The position numbers and the translations under genes were made by a program. Positions 20,116-30,800 of a stretch of 64,000 nt of DNA are shown piece by piece; within the stretch, counting starts at the first letter, position 1; every line of letters starts with the position of its first letter. A model generated the notes under the pieces. That model searched no databases. It was given only the letters and a program-made list of their open reading frames with translations, and had not been told where the DNA came from. The DNA comes from an uncultured Pseudomonadota bacterium (GTDB lineage: Bacteria; Pseudomonadota; Gammaproteobacteria; Steroidobacterales; Steroidobacteraceae), in contig CAILZL010000038.1 in the NCBI GenBank assembly GCA_903838705.1, forward strand, positions 1-64,000, read 5' to 3'.

Positions 20116-20714
20116 TATTTCTGCACCGCTGCCTTCAGGGCATGACGAATGATTTCTTCGACACTGCTGATGTTGGGATCAATTGCTTTGAACAACCTGC
20201 TGATTTCAGGCGGCTTGTAACCCAGTGCCAGCAAAGCACTGAATGCTTCGCCCTGTTTTCCCGCATTGCCTTGCGCACCGGTCAGTACCGGCAGGCTGCT
20301 GACCTCACCGAAACTCTTGATCCGATCACGCATCTCGATCAACAGGCGTTCTGCTGTCTTGCGCCCCACGCCGGGAATGCGTACCAGTGATTCCGTGTCG
20401 GCGCTGGCAACACATACCAGCAACTCATCTACATTGATACCAGACAGAATCGATAAAGCCAGCTTGGGACCGATACCGGAAACTTTCAGCAATTCACGGA
20501 ACATCTGCTGTTCCCGTTCCGTGCCGAATCCAAACAGAATATGTGCATCTTCCCGAACCACCAGATGCGTATAGAGAAACAGCTCCTCACCCACCGCGGG
20601 CAGATTGTAGAAAGTGGACATAGGTGCATCCACTTCATAGCCCACACCGGCCACCTCCAGCATCAGATGTGGCGGCTGCTTGCTGACCAGCTTTCCGCGC
20701 AGTGAACCGATCAT
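20115..20714 (-). CDS. ruvA: Holliday junction protein RuvA
   Basis: [43 protein letters not shown]; start trimmed. Confidence 0.96.
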   Translation of the reverse strand: MIGSLRGKLVSKQPPHLMLEVAGVGYEVDAPMSTFYNLPAVGEELFLYTHLVVREDAHILFGFGTEREQQMFRELLKVSGIGPKLALSILSGINVDELLVCVASADTESLVRIPGVGRKTAERLLIEMRDRIKSFGEVSSLPVLTGAQGNAGKQGEAFSALLALGYKPPEISRLFKAIDPNISSVEEIIRHALKAAVQK

Positions 20715-21328
20715 CGTCTGGCTCCTGAAGCAGACAGCAGACCTTGCAGCCGACGTGAATGCGCATGACACAGCGCAATGGCCAGCGCATCGGCAGCATC
20801 TGCCCCCAGTTCACCATTCAACTTCAGTAAGCGCTTGACCATGAGTTGCACCTGGGCTTTCTCAGCTGCGCCGGTGCCGACTACGGCCTGCTTGACTTCG
20901 CGCGCCGCATATTCGAACACACTGCCGCTCAAGTGGAAGGTGGCACTCAGTGCCACGCCGCGAGCCTGACCCAGCTTCAGAGCACTATCCGCATTGCGGT
21001 GCATGAATACCCGCTCGATCGCGATTTCGTCCGGCTGATGCTCGGTCACGATCGCGGCAACTCCAGTGAAAACCTGCCGCAATCGTTCCGGGAAAGAACT
21101 GCCCTGAGTGCGGATACCACCACTGGTCACATAGCTGATCTGATTCGCATTGCAATCCAGTACTGCAAACCCGGTCACCCGTGAGCCCGGATCGAGGCCA
21201 AGAATACGGGCACGCAAAGGCAATCTGAGCTCCGGGCCGCTGGTCAACTCTTCCAGGCTCTGCAAGCGGTGCGGATTGCGACGTACCCGGCGCGAAGTGG
21301 CGGCGCGGCTAGGCATCATCATTTGCAC
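20711..21328 (-). CDS. ruvC: Holliday junction resolvase RuvC (extended or overcalled N-terminus)
   Basis: [19 protein letters not shown] and [13 protein letters not shown]; ~40 residues precede the core. Confidence 0.94.
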   Translation of the reverse strand: MQMMMPSRAATSRRVRRNPHRLQSLEELTSGPELRLPLRARILGLDPGSRVTGFAVLDCNANQISYVTSGGIRTQGSSFPERLRQVFTGVAAIVTEHQPDEIAIERVFMHRNADSALKLGQARGVALSATFHLSGSVFEYAAREVKQAVVGTGAAEKAQVQLMVKRLLKLNGELGADAADALAIALCHAHSRRLQGLLSASGARR

Positions 21329-21404
21329 AGCATTGACTCGCAGTTGAAAACAAAATCACTCTCCACAGAGGCAGCGACCGGATTGGCGACAGGATACCTC
21401 GCGT

Positions 21405-23576
21405 ATGATACCGGCATTGCCGAAGCCTGTGGATCAATGCTTGCCAACACCCACCCACAATTCTCTCGATTTTCCTGCACTGAACTCAGCGCTGGCAGCC
21501 ATTTCGGCTGTGCTGCCCGCTGCGGCTGACAAAGATCTGATACGCGCCAGAGCCATCGCCAGCATTGTCCAGCCACTTGGTGTGGACGCTGACATCGTTA
21601 ATGGAGCACTGCTCTATCCGCTGCTGGAAGCGGGCTGGCTTGATGAAGCAAAAGCGGCGGAACTGACCAGTCCTGACGCAGCACGCATTGCACGCGACAG
21701 TGTGCGACTCAAGCAATTCGAGGCCAGCGGAGTGAGCAGCAACCCGACACGCTCAGCTTCTCAGGCCGAGGCGCTGCGCAAGATGCTGCTTGCCATCGCA
21801 TCAGATGCAAGACTGGTGTTCATCCGGCTGGCTGATCAGCTGAACCAGTTACGCAATGCCAAAACCATGCCCGCCGCCGAAGTGGAACGTCTGGCGCGCG
21901 AGACGCGGGAAATCTTTGCGCCGCTGGCGAATCGCCTGGGCATCTGGCAATTGAAATGGGAGCTGGAAGACCTGAGTTTCCGCTACCTGAATCCGGAAGC
22001 CTACAAACGCATCGCTGGCTGGCTGGCGACCAAACGTGCCGACAGAGAACGCTACATCAACGAAGTGCAGGCAGAGCTGCGTGCTGCCCTGGACAAGGCC
22101 GGAGTGAAAGCCGAGATCGCCGGACGGCCCAAACACATCTACAGCATATGGCGAAAAATGCAGCGCAAAGGACTGAATTTTGAACAGATATACGATGTAC
22201 GCGCAGTCCGCATCATGGTCGAGAATATCGCCGACTGCTATGCCGCACTGGGCGTTGTTCACAGCCTGTGGCCCTTCATTCCCGGTGAGTTCGACGACTA
22301 CATTGCCACGCCGAAAGACAATCACTATCGCTCGCTGCACACAGCCGTCATCGGACCGGGCAAACTGCCGCTAGAAGTGCAGATCCGCACCCGCGACATG
22401 CATGAACATGCCGAACTCGGTGTAGCCGCTCACTGGCGCTACAAGGAAGGTGGACGCGGCAATCCGGCCTATGAACAGAAAATTGCCTGGCTGAGGCAGA
22501 TACTCGAACCTGCCGACCAAAGCGGTGATCACCCGGAAACCAGAACCGAATCGGAAGCCGACTTTCTGGATCGCATGCGGGTTGAACTGTTTGAGGATCG
22601 GGTCTACGCCCTGTCACCCCGCGGCGAGGTCGTAGATCTGCCCAAAGGCGCCACACCACTTGATTATGCCTATCACGTACATACCGATCTGGGACATCGC
22701 TGCCGGGGCGCAAAGATCAACGACCAGATCGTGCCGCTGACCTGCCAGATCAAGAACGGCGATACGGTAGAAATCATTACCACCAAACAACCCCAGCCCA
22801 GCCGCGACTGGCTCGCTCCGTCTCTTGGCTTTCTGGCTTCGCCGCGCAGCCGCGCCAAGGTTCGTGCCTGGTTCCGCAAACAGGACGAAACGCAGAACAT
22901 CACACAAGGACGGCAATTACTTGAGCGCGAACTGCAACGGCTGGCGGTCAGCTCAGTCACGCTACCGGAATTGCTGGATGAACTGCATCTGCCCAATGCC
23001 GAGTCGCTTTATCAGGCACTGGGTGAAGGTGAGATGACGCTTGCTCAGGTTACCGGCGCCGTACAGCGACGCGCACGCCCGCAGGAACTCAGCGAAAAAC
23101 TCATTCGCAAACCCGTCACGAACAAACCCGTTGAAGGTATCCGTATCGACGGAGTCGGTGACCTGCTGTCGAATTTCGCACGTTGCTGCAAACCAGTACC
23201 GCCAGAAGCCATTGTTGGCTACATCACAGTGGGCCGGGGCGTCAGCATTCATCGTGACAATTGCACCAGCTTCAAACGCCTTCAGGCACGACATCCGGAA
23301 CGTGTCATCGCTGTGGACTGGGGTAGCAGCGCCGGACAGGAATTCAGCGTGGATATCATGGTGAGCGCCTATGATCGCCGGGGTCTGGTACGGGACATCA
23401 GTGCCGTGCTCGCTGATTCGAAACTCAGCATTCAATCGATGAATACGCTTACCAGCAAGGACGGTCTGGCTGACATGCAGTTACGCATCGTGGTGCACAA
23501 CCTGGAAGAACTCTCCACCGTACTCGGCAGGATTCAGGGATTGCCCAATGTAGTCAGCGTAAGACGCAAAGTCTGA
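21405..23576 (+). CDS. relA: (p)ppGpp synthetase RelA with degenerate HD domain
   Basis: Synthetase motif EFDDYIATPKDNHYRSLHT (ExDD class), TGS and ACT domains; hydrolase HDxxED motif absent (GALLYPLLEAGWL). Confidence 0.94.
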   Translation: MIPALPKPVDQCLPTPTHNSLDFPALNSALAAISAVLPAAADKDLIRARAIASIVQPLGVDADIVNGALLYPLLEAGWLDEAKAAELTSPDAARIARDSVRLKQFEASGVSSNPTRSASQAEALRKMLLAIASDARLVFIRLADQLNQLRNAKTMPAAEVERLARETREIFAPLANRLGIWQLKWELEDLSFRYLNPEAYKRIAGWLATKRADRERYINEVQAELRAALDKAGVKAEIAGRPKHIYSIWRKMQRKGLNFEQIYDVRAVRIMVENIADCYAALGVVHSLWPFIPGEFDDYIATPKDNHYRSLHTAVIGPGKLPLEVQIRTRDMHEHAELGVAAHWRYKEGGRGNPAYEQKIAWLRQILEPADQSGDHPETRTESEADFLDRMRVELFEDRVYALSPRGEVVDLPKGATPLDYAYHVHTDLGHRCRGAKINDQIVPLTCQIKNGDTVEIITTKQPQPSRDWLAPSLGFLASPRSRAKVRAWFRKQDETQNITQGRQLLERELQRLAVSSVTLPELLDELHLPNAESLYQALGEGEMTLAQVTGAVQRRARPQELSEKLIRKPVTNKPVEGIRIDGVGDLLSNFARCCKPVPPEAIVGYITVGRGVSIHRDNCTSFKRLQARHPERVIAVDWGSSAGQEFSVDIMVSAYDRRGLVRDISAVLADSKLSIQSMNTLTSKDGLADMQLRIVVHNLEELSTVLGRIQGLPNVVSVRRKV

Positions 23577-23729
23577 GTCATGCCCGGGCTGTGATAGAGA
23601 TAAACCATCCCGGCAAGTAACATCTGCCCCCGGTTTGAATGAAGTATCGTCAAGACGAATCCGGCCTATGGCTTAACCCAGTTCAACCTGTTAAAACGAA
23701 TAACTCATAACTGATGAGGCCACAACAAG

Positions 23730-24125
23730 ATGCCCGTCACTCCCACACCGGAAGTTACAAACACCTCGCGGCAGCAGCAAACCAGACCTGAACCGCCGTT
23801 ATTGATTGCGCCCAGACAGAACTTCAACACCGGATTTCTGCTTTCGATGGTAGTGCTCGGCCTGATTTATGCCGTCTGGATGTACCTGCGCCAGACCATT
23901 ACCGGCAGTAATCTGGGTGATGCAGCCACCGGTGTATTGCTTGGCATCTACATCTGTTCACGTCCGGTCAGCAACTTGATGGACATGCTCTATACACAGA
24001 ACATCCGCTGGAATGAACTCAGGAAACGTGCCGGCATCATGTGGCTGGTAATGAACTTCATCACGACATTTGCCGGATGGGCCACCATCGTGCTGGGCGC
24101 AACCCGGATGGTGCGACCTGATTGA
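23730..24125 (+). CDS. Hypothetical membrane protein
   Basis: 131 aa with 2-3 hydrophobic segments; no family recognised. Confidence 0.55.
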   Translation: MPVTPTPEVTNTSRQQQTRPEPPLLIAPRQNFNTGFLLSMVVLGLIYAVWMYLRQTITGSNLGDAATGVLLGIYICSRPVSNLMDMLYTQNIRWNELRKRAGIMWLVMNFITTFAGWATIVLGATRMVRPD

Positions 24126-24145
24126 ATGCATGGTGACAGATACAC

Positions 24146-24207
24146 TGTTAGGCTTTCCTTCACTCAGCACCAACCTACGTCACTGTTAGCTCAGCGTACG
24201 CGGTGCA
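24146..24207. repeat. Left copy of ~60-bp dispersed/REP-like direct repeat
   Basis: tgttaggctttccttcactcagcaccaacctacgtcactgttagctcagcgtacgcggtgca; 46-bp core 41/46 identical to 26287-26332. Confidence 0.75.
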
Positions 24208-24269
24208 ATACCCTCGAACCTATATCCCTGCGATATTCAGCTCGTTTGTTCAGAGCTTATCTGAATATT

Positions 24270-24776
24270 TTAATTTCCTTCTGCCTTCAGCGCAGCTTCA
24301 AATTGATCTGGGAATGGCGGCTCAGTTGCCGGGTAGGCACCGCCCGCCATGAACAGATCCATCACAGAGTTCCATCGATCAGTCCAAGCGATGGCATAGG
24401 CTCTAAGCTTAATTGCTTGAGCCTTGAACTCAGCTGTCTTGGCTTGTGGCTCATACAAGTCCACCAATGTTCTTAGTGAGGCGGTGTTATCGGCTAGTGC
24501 ATTCAGGCGCATCTTCATATCTGCATGCTGGGCAACGCCATCACGACGGATCTTGGTCAGATAGGAGGGGAGAATCCCCGAATTGGGTTCGGTGAATTGC
24601 TCCGCCTTCAGTTCATGAAGCAGATCTTCACGTTCTTTCAGCAAAGAGTTCATCGTGCCAAGCACCGTAGGTACATTGGCTTTTATTGCTGCAACTTGAT
24701 GATAGGAATAGACAGATAGCGCGAGTGCGGTGCACGCGATCAGCGCTATCAGCCATTGCATTGACCTAACATTCAT
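24270..24776 (-). CDS. Membrane-anchored hypothetical protein
   Basis: N-terminal TM MQWLIALIACTALALSVYSYHQV then helical region; 15 bp after the collagen-like gene. Confidence 0.6.
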   Translation of the reverse strand: MNVRSMQWLIALIACTALALSVYSYHQVAAIKANVPTVLGTMNSLLKEREDLLHELKAEQFTEPNSGILPSYLTKIRRDGVAQHADMKMRLNALADNTASLRTLVDLYEPQAKTAEFKAQAIKLRAYAIAWTDRWNSVMDLFMAGGAYPATEPPFPDQFEAALKAEGN

Positions 24777-24791
24777 TGTCGGTCGCTTAGG

Positions 24792-25880
24792 TTAATGAAC
24801 TGAGAATGGAAGAGTAAAGACAGATAGGTCGAATGAACCCAGAACTGGCGATACCCAGTAACGACCTGCGGCACCTACACCAGTTTCGCATCTATATTGG
24901 CCAAGGCCTTGATATACGGCGATGCTGTTAACAAACAATAGTTGACGATCTTTGCTACCAATTGTTGCCATTTGGTTGCTTCCTCTGTCTCTAACCTCGG
25001 CAAAGTTCATAAGAGGATCTGAGTTAATTGATACTGGCATTAAGTAGCCGAGCCCACTACAGTCATTCGAGGTGTATCCGTAATTATCAACAAAATAACT
25101 GTAATCACCCCACGAAAATAGCGGTGGCTCATAACCATAATTAGTGAAGAAAGAAACAGCAAATGTGAAGCTGCCCGCATCAATAAGCACAAAGTTGTAA
25201 CCAGCTGTTTGCCCGTACGGGGTCATAGTGAAATACCTACCCACCACCTTCCCCGTACTGTCGTACACCATCAACGCACCCGGACCGGTTGCGCCTGTAT
25301 CACCTTTAGGCCCCTGAAGACCTTGCGACCCCTGACTGCCGGTATCGCCCTTAATACCTTGTGGGCCTTGTATACCCTGTAGACCTTGAATGCCTGTATC
25401 ACCCTTAGGTCCAACAGGGCCTGCAACACCTGCCGCACCTGTTGAGCCTGTATCTCCTTTCGGACCAGTCGGTCCTACAGGACCTGTTGCACCTGTGGCG
25501 CCCGTGGCACCCGCTTGAGCGATCAATCCCCAATTTCCACCGTTATTGCTGACATCAATAGTCGGGTTGTTGTTGGTAGTTGCACGTAACGCGACATAGC
25601 TGGAGCCCGCATTCGTTACGACATCATTCTTGGCGTAGGTTGTAGAAGAGCTCCAAGTGTTTCTGTAATTGAACCCTGCCGTGGCCATCGCACTCTGGAG
25701 GGCAGTGATGTCACCAGCACTTGAATTGATTGCATTCGCCAATGCCGTGAAGTTGGCATTGACGTCAGCTGCCTTGGCGGGTGTGCCAGCAGTGAAGGTA
25801 TTGGGTACGGTTACCGCAGCTGCATAAACTGACGAGAAAGACAGCGCTGCTGACAGGATTGTGATCTTGAGTGACTTCAT
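24792..25880 (-). CDS. Secreted collagen-like (Gly-X-Y) repeat protein with CBM5/12-like N-terminal segment
   Basis: Signal peptide; TWSSSTTYAKNDVVTNAGSSYVALRATTNNNP..NWGLIAQ; then GATGATGATGPVGPTGPKGDTGSTGAAGVAGPVGPKGDTGIQGLQGIQGPQGIKGDTG. Confidence 0.85.
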   Translation of the reverse strand: MKSLKITILSAALSFSSVYAAAVTVPNTFTAGTPAKAADVNANFTALANAINSSAGDITALQSAMATAGFNYRNTWSSSTTYAKNDVVTNAGSSYVALRATTNNNPTIDVSNNGGNWGLIAQAGATGATGATGPVGPTGPKGDTGSTGAAGVAGPVGPKGDTGIQGLQGIQGPQGIKGDTGSQGSQGLQGPKGDTGATGPGALMVYDSTGKVVGRYFTMTPYGQTAGYNFVLIDAGSFTFAVSFFTNYGYEPPLFSWGDYSYFVDNYGYTSNDCSGLGYLMPVSINSDPLMNFAEVRDRGSNQMATIGSKDRQLLFVNSIAVYQGLGQYRCETGVGAAGRYWVSPVLGSFDLSVFTLPFSVH

Positions 25881-25894
25881 TTATTTGATCTCCA

Positions 25895-26077
25895 TTAGTT
25901 CCAATTAGCGCCGTCCCACTGTCTGCTATCCCAGACCAGTGATTGCGCAGAAGAATTGCTTGAGCTACTAGATGAATTGGAGGAGCTGGACGAACTATCG
26001 CCTCCGCCCCCTCCACCGCAGGCTGTCAATGCGAGGAGGCAGGCTATCGCAAGGAGATATTTAATATTTTTGTTCAT
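25895..26077 (-). CDS. Small Ser-linker lipoprotein with aromatic tail VWDSRQWDGANWN
   Basis: MNKNIKYLLAIACLLALTACGGGGGGDSSSSSSNSSSSSSNSSAQSLVWDSRQWDGANWN; lipobox LTAC. Confidence 0.75.
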   Translation of the reverse strand: MNKNIKYLLAIACLLALTACGGGGGGDSSSSSSNSSSSSSNSSAQSLVWDSRQWDGANWN

Positions 26078-26272
26078 GGCGAACCTGTCCATCTGCATCC
26101 GTAAAATATAACAGTGTTGCAAGTATCAACCCGCTCCCAGAATACTGTCAATTAAGCTGCTGCAAAACTCGTATTAGGAAAGTAAATAAAAATAAGGGCT
26201 GAACAATCGCCCTTCTCGCCCTTTGACACAATGCCCCGATGATCTTGTGTGAAGTGTAGCAATGATTCGAAG

Positions 26273-26332
26273 TAGGGTTTAGCCTTACTAAGCATCAACC
26301 TACGTCACTGTTATCTCAGCGTACGCAGCGCA
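26273..26332. repeat. Right copy of ~60-bp dispersed/REP-like direct repeat
   Basis: tagggtttagccttactaagcatcaacctacgtcactgttatctcagcgtacgcagcgca; pairs with 24146-24207. Confidence 0.75.
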
Positions 26333-26410
26333 GCCCTTTCATCAACTTACACCATGTACGCCATTCCAAAAAGAGCAGCCACTTATCTGAATTGAGTCCT
26401 GCAAATCTTC

Positions 26411-27838
26411 TTATCTGACTGCTTCAGCGAAGTCGCCTCCCAGCGCTTTGTATACCAGTGCCAGCGAGGTTGCCTGCGCGGTTCCAGCCTGCGCACCGGC
26501 ATCTTCAACCGCAAGCAAGGTACGTTCAGCATCAAGCAGGGTGAGAAAATCTGTAGCGCCAGTTTCATAGCGTAATCTGGCCAGATCTCTGGCTTTGCGT
26601 GACTGCTCTGCTGCTTGCTGCAATTGCTGGACTGATTGATTACTGGCGCGGTATTGAGCCAGGGCATTTTCAGTATCTTCGAGCGCGAGCAACACCGTTT
26701 CCTGATACGCAGCCGCTGCTGCATCTGCACGTGCTTCTGCGGCCTTCACGTTCTGCCGGACCCGACCCGCATTCAGAAAACTCCAGCTAAGCGAGGGCCC
26801 GTAACTCCAGCGTTCAGCGCTGCTATCGCCGACTTTACCAAAACCTTGTGCCGTCCAGCCGAAACTGCCGAACAGATTGAGCTTCGGAAAATAATCAGAA
26901 ACCGTCTCACCGACTCGCGCATTGGCTGCTGCAAACTGCTGCTCAGCGGCCAGTATGTCCGGTCTCCTTCTGACCCATTGCTCTGGCGTACCGATAGCCT
27001 GTAATGCCGGTAGAGTTGGCATGGCTTTGCTCATTTGCAATGTTTCGCGCAATGCAGCAACCGACTGCACAGTCAGCACACCCAGTCGCTGTTCCTGCCG
27101 GACTATTTCCGCTTCGATAACCGGCAACTGTGCTTCCACCTGCAGGATGAGGGTACGATTTTGCGCAACTTCCAGTGCACTACCCCGGCCTTCCTTCAAC
27201 CTCGCCGCTAATACCCGGTCTGTCTGTTGCAAGTTTTCAATGTTCTGATTCTGGATTGCGAGCCGCTGCTGCGCGCCGCGCAATGCGAAGAACGCCTGCG
27301 CGACTTCTGCACTCACCGACAGCTGTGCGCCCTTTAACTGATAGGCGCTTGCCTTGCTTTCGCTGGTAATGGCATTTTTCTGTTGCCGTGTCCCACCGAA
27401 CAGATCAATTTCCCAGCTGGCATCGAATCCGGCCCGATAGGTGTCCTTGATACCGGTACCCGATGGAATGAACGGATCGCGATTTGATGCGCGACTTCGT
27501 TCTTCACTGGCAGCAGCGGTAATCGTTGGGAACCAGCTGTAAAAATACAGTCCGCGCAATGCACGCGTTTCCTGCAATCTTGCAGCCGCCTGTACCACAG
27601 ACTTGTTTTGCTGCTGAGCCCGAGCGATCAGCGCATTAAGTGCCGGGTCATTGAAGGCGGACCACAGGGTATTTTCCCTGCTCAGTGCATCCTGCCCGGC
27701 CGGCACCTGATCAAACTGTTCAGGCAAGGTCAGTTCTGGCTTTTTGTATTCCGGCCCCACCATGCAACCAGTTAATACGGCCGAAATGACAGAGGCGAGC
27801 AAAGTCACCTTCATGGCAGAGGCATCATTGAATTTCAT
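26411..27838 (-). CDS. RND efflux outer-membrane lipoprotein (NodT/OprM family)
   Basis: VLTGCMVGPEYKKPELTLPEQF...WVRRRPDILAAEQQFAAANARVG. Confidence 0.92.
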   Translation of the reverse strand: MKFNDASAMKVTLLASVISAVLTGCMVGPEYKKPELTLPEQFDQVPAGQDALSRENTLWSAFNDPALNALIARAQQQNKSVVQAAARLQETRALRGLYFYSWFPTITAAASEERSRASNRDPFIPSGTGIKDTYRAGFDASWEIDLFGGTRQQKNAITSESKASAYQLKGAQLSVSAEVAQAFFALRGAQQRLAIQNQNIENLQQTDRVLAARLKEGRGSALEVAQNRTLILQVEAQLPVIEAEIVRQEQRLGVLTVQSVAALRETLQMSKAMPTLPALQAIGTPEQWVRRRPDILAAEQQFAAANARVGETVSDYFPKLNLFGSFGWTAQGFGKVGDSSAERWSYGPSLSWSFLNAGRVRQNVKAAEARADAAAAAYQETVLLALEDTENALAQYRASNQSVQQLQQAAEQSRKARDLARLRYETGATDFLTLLDAERTLLAVEDAGAQAGTAQATSLALVYKALGGDFAEAVR

Positions 27839-30800
27839 GTGCGTCCCCCATTTGCTTCGTGTTTGCCTCACGTCGCGCTGACCAGTGACGAATGAGAACA
27901 TAGAACAGCGGAGTAAAGAACAATCCGAATAAAGTTACACCGAGCATGCCGGCAAACACGGTAACACCCATCACCTGACGTACTTCCGCACCCGCACCCG
28001 TAGCAAATACCAGTGGGGTGACCCCCATGATGAATGCAAAGCTGGTCATCAGAATGGGTCGCAGACGTAACCGGCAGGCTTCCAGAGCAGCATCCAGTGT
28101 GCTTCTGCCCTGTAGCTCAAGTTCACGCGCAAACTCAACGATCAGGATCGCGTTCTTGCAGGCCAGTCCCATCAGCACAACAAGCCCGATCTGCGTAAAG
28201 ACGTTGTTATCCAGAAAGCTGGGGGCATAGGTCGGCGGCCAGAAAATGAAACTCAATCCGTGAAAGAAATTGACCAGCCAGATGCCACCAATTGCTGAAA
28301 AGATACACAGTGGCACGATAAGGATAACGGTCAGCGGCAAGCTCCAGCTTTCATACAATGCCGACAGCACCAGATACACCAGCAAAATACACAATGGAAA
28401 TACCCAGAAGGCAGCATTGCCCTGATGTATTTGTTCGTAACTCAAGCCGGTCCACTCAATAGCCAGTCCGTTTGGCAGATTGGTATCAGCTAGCTGTCGA
28501 ATCGCCGCAATAGCCTGACTGGAGGACATCACCGCAGAATTACTGCCTGCACTCAGATCAGCTGAGGGGAACCCGTTGTAACGTATAACCGGATCAGGTC
28601 CGTAGCTTTCCTTGATATTCACCACGCTACCCACTGCGACCATTTCTCCACTATTGCTGCGCGTGCGCAGCTGGGCAATGTCACTGACTTCATCGCGGAA
28701 ACGTGCGTCGGCCTGTGCATAGACATTGTAAGTCCTGCCGAACAGATTGAAGTCATTGACATAGGTCGAACCGAGATACACCTGCAAGGTATTGTAGAGT
28801 TCGTAGAGGTTTACGCCCTTCTCTTTTGCCTTGGTTCGATCCACCTCTGCACTCAACTGCGGCACATTGGCCTGATTGGTGCTGTAGACAGCATAGGGAT
28901 TGAAACCGGGCGACTGCCGCAATATTCCTGCCAGCGCCTGTGTCTGAGCATTCAACTCACCGTAACCAAGACCACCGCGATCCTGCACATATAACTCCGC
29001 ACCTGCTGAATTACCCAGCCCGAGAACAGGCGGCGGCATCACCGCAAACGCCAGACCGTCCTGAATCTGTGCGAACTGTCCCGTGATGATGCTGGCAATC
29101 TCGGCTGCGCTTTTCTTGCGCTCCTTTGCAGGATCAAGTCCGATAAAAATGACCGCCGTATTCGGTGTGGCAATAAAGTGCACTGCATTCAAACCGGGAA
29201 ATTCAACCGTGTTATGCACGCCGGGTGTATTCAAGGCAATGGTACTGAGCTTGCGTACCATTGCATCGGTACGATCCAGTGTTGCGCCTTCCGGCAATTG
29301 CACCAGAGCAAACAGATATTGCTTGTCCTGGGTGGGAATGAATCCACCCGGCACACTGCGGAATGCCAGAAATGCAATACCGATCAGGCCGGCATACAGG
29401 ATCATCAGGCGCACGCTGTGCGTCATGTTGCCCTGCACCGCTTTGCCGTAACGGTCTCCGGCACGACGGAACTTGGCGTTGAACCTGTGAAAAAATCTGC
29501 CCAGCATGGAGTCGATCAGGCGTCCCAGTCTGTCCGGCTTTGCGTCATGCGGTTTCAACAGCACCGCAGCGAGAGCCGGTGACAGCGTCAGAGAATTGAT
29601 CGCCGAAATCACCGCCGAGATGGCAATGGTTACAGCGAATTGCCGGTAGAACTGACCAGTGACGCCATCCAGAAAGGCCAGTGGCACAAATACCGCCACC
29701 AGCACCAGAGAGATGGCGATGATGGGCCCTGATACTTCGCTCATGGCCTTGTGTGCGGCAGCAAGCGGCTTCAGTCCATCACTGATATTTCGTTCAACGT
29801 TTTCAACTACAACAATCGCATCATCCACCACGATGCCGATCGCCAGTACCAGCCCGAACAGTGTCAGTACATTGATGGAGAATCCCAGCAGCCACAACAC
29901 CGCAAAAGTACCCACCACCGAAACCGGCACGGCTAGAAGCGGAATGATGGAAGCCCGCCATGTCTGCAGAAACACCACCACCACAATCACCACCAGCAAT
30001 ATGGCTTCGAGTAATGTTTCGATAACTGACTTGATGGATTCTCTGACAAAGACCGTCGGATCAAATGCCACCGTCCATTGCACATCCTTCGGAAACGTTT
30101 TGGCCAGCTCCGCCATGCGTTGACGCACCGCATCTGACAAGGCAATCGAGTTTGCGCCGGGCGCCTGGAATATCACGATGGCCGCTGCATCCTCGTTATT
30201 AAGCAATGAATGTAATGCGTAAGTCTGTGAGCCTAGCTCAATACGCGCGATGTCTTTCAGCCGCGTTAATGCACTGCCCTGACTTTTCAGCACGATATCG
30301 CCGAACTGTTCAGCCGTCGTCAGACGGCCCTGAGCATTGATCGATAACTGCAAAGGCGCGCCGTTCGGTTGTGGTGCAGCACCGATACTCCCTGCTGAAA
30401 CCTGTACATTCTGTTCACGGATTGCACTGATGATGTCAGTGGCAGTCAGATTGCGGGCAGCTGCCTTTTGCGGATCCAGCCAGATGCGCATCGCATAATT
30501 ACCAGCACCAAAAGCCAGTGCCTGCCCCACACCATCCAGTCGGGCCAGGTCGTCCTTTACCCGTAAGTTGGCAAAATTGGAAAGATACAGCGAGTCGTAG
30601 GTTTTATTGGGCGAGGTTAGATGCACCACCATCGTGATATTGGGTGAACTCTTGGCAGTGGTGACACCCAGTGACCGAACCGTTTCCGGCAAGCGCGGCA
30701 ACGCCTGCTGCACCCGGTTCTGCACACGGACAGCGGCCTGATCAATGTCAGTACCTTGCTTGAAAGTAACCGTCAGACTCATGGTGCCATCAGAACCGGC

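Noticed and set aside
25290-25515. Gly-X-Y repeat region considered as a CRISPR or DNA tandem array
   Set aside because: Repetition is at codon level (collagen repeats) with variable units and no spacers.
25765-26016. Minus-strand ORF overlapping the lipoprotein/collagen-like junction
   Set aside because: Out-of-frame with two well-supported genes; no evidence of a frameshift.
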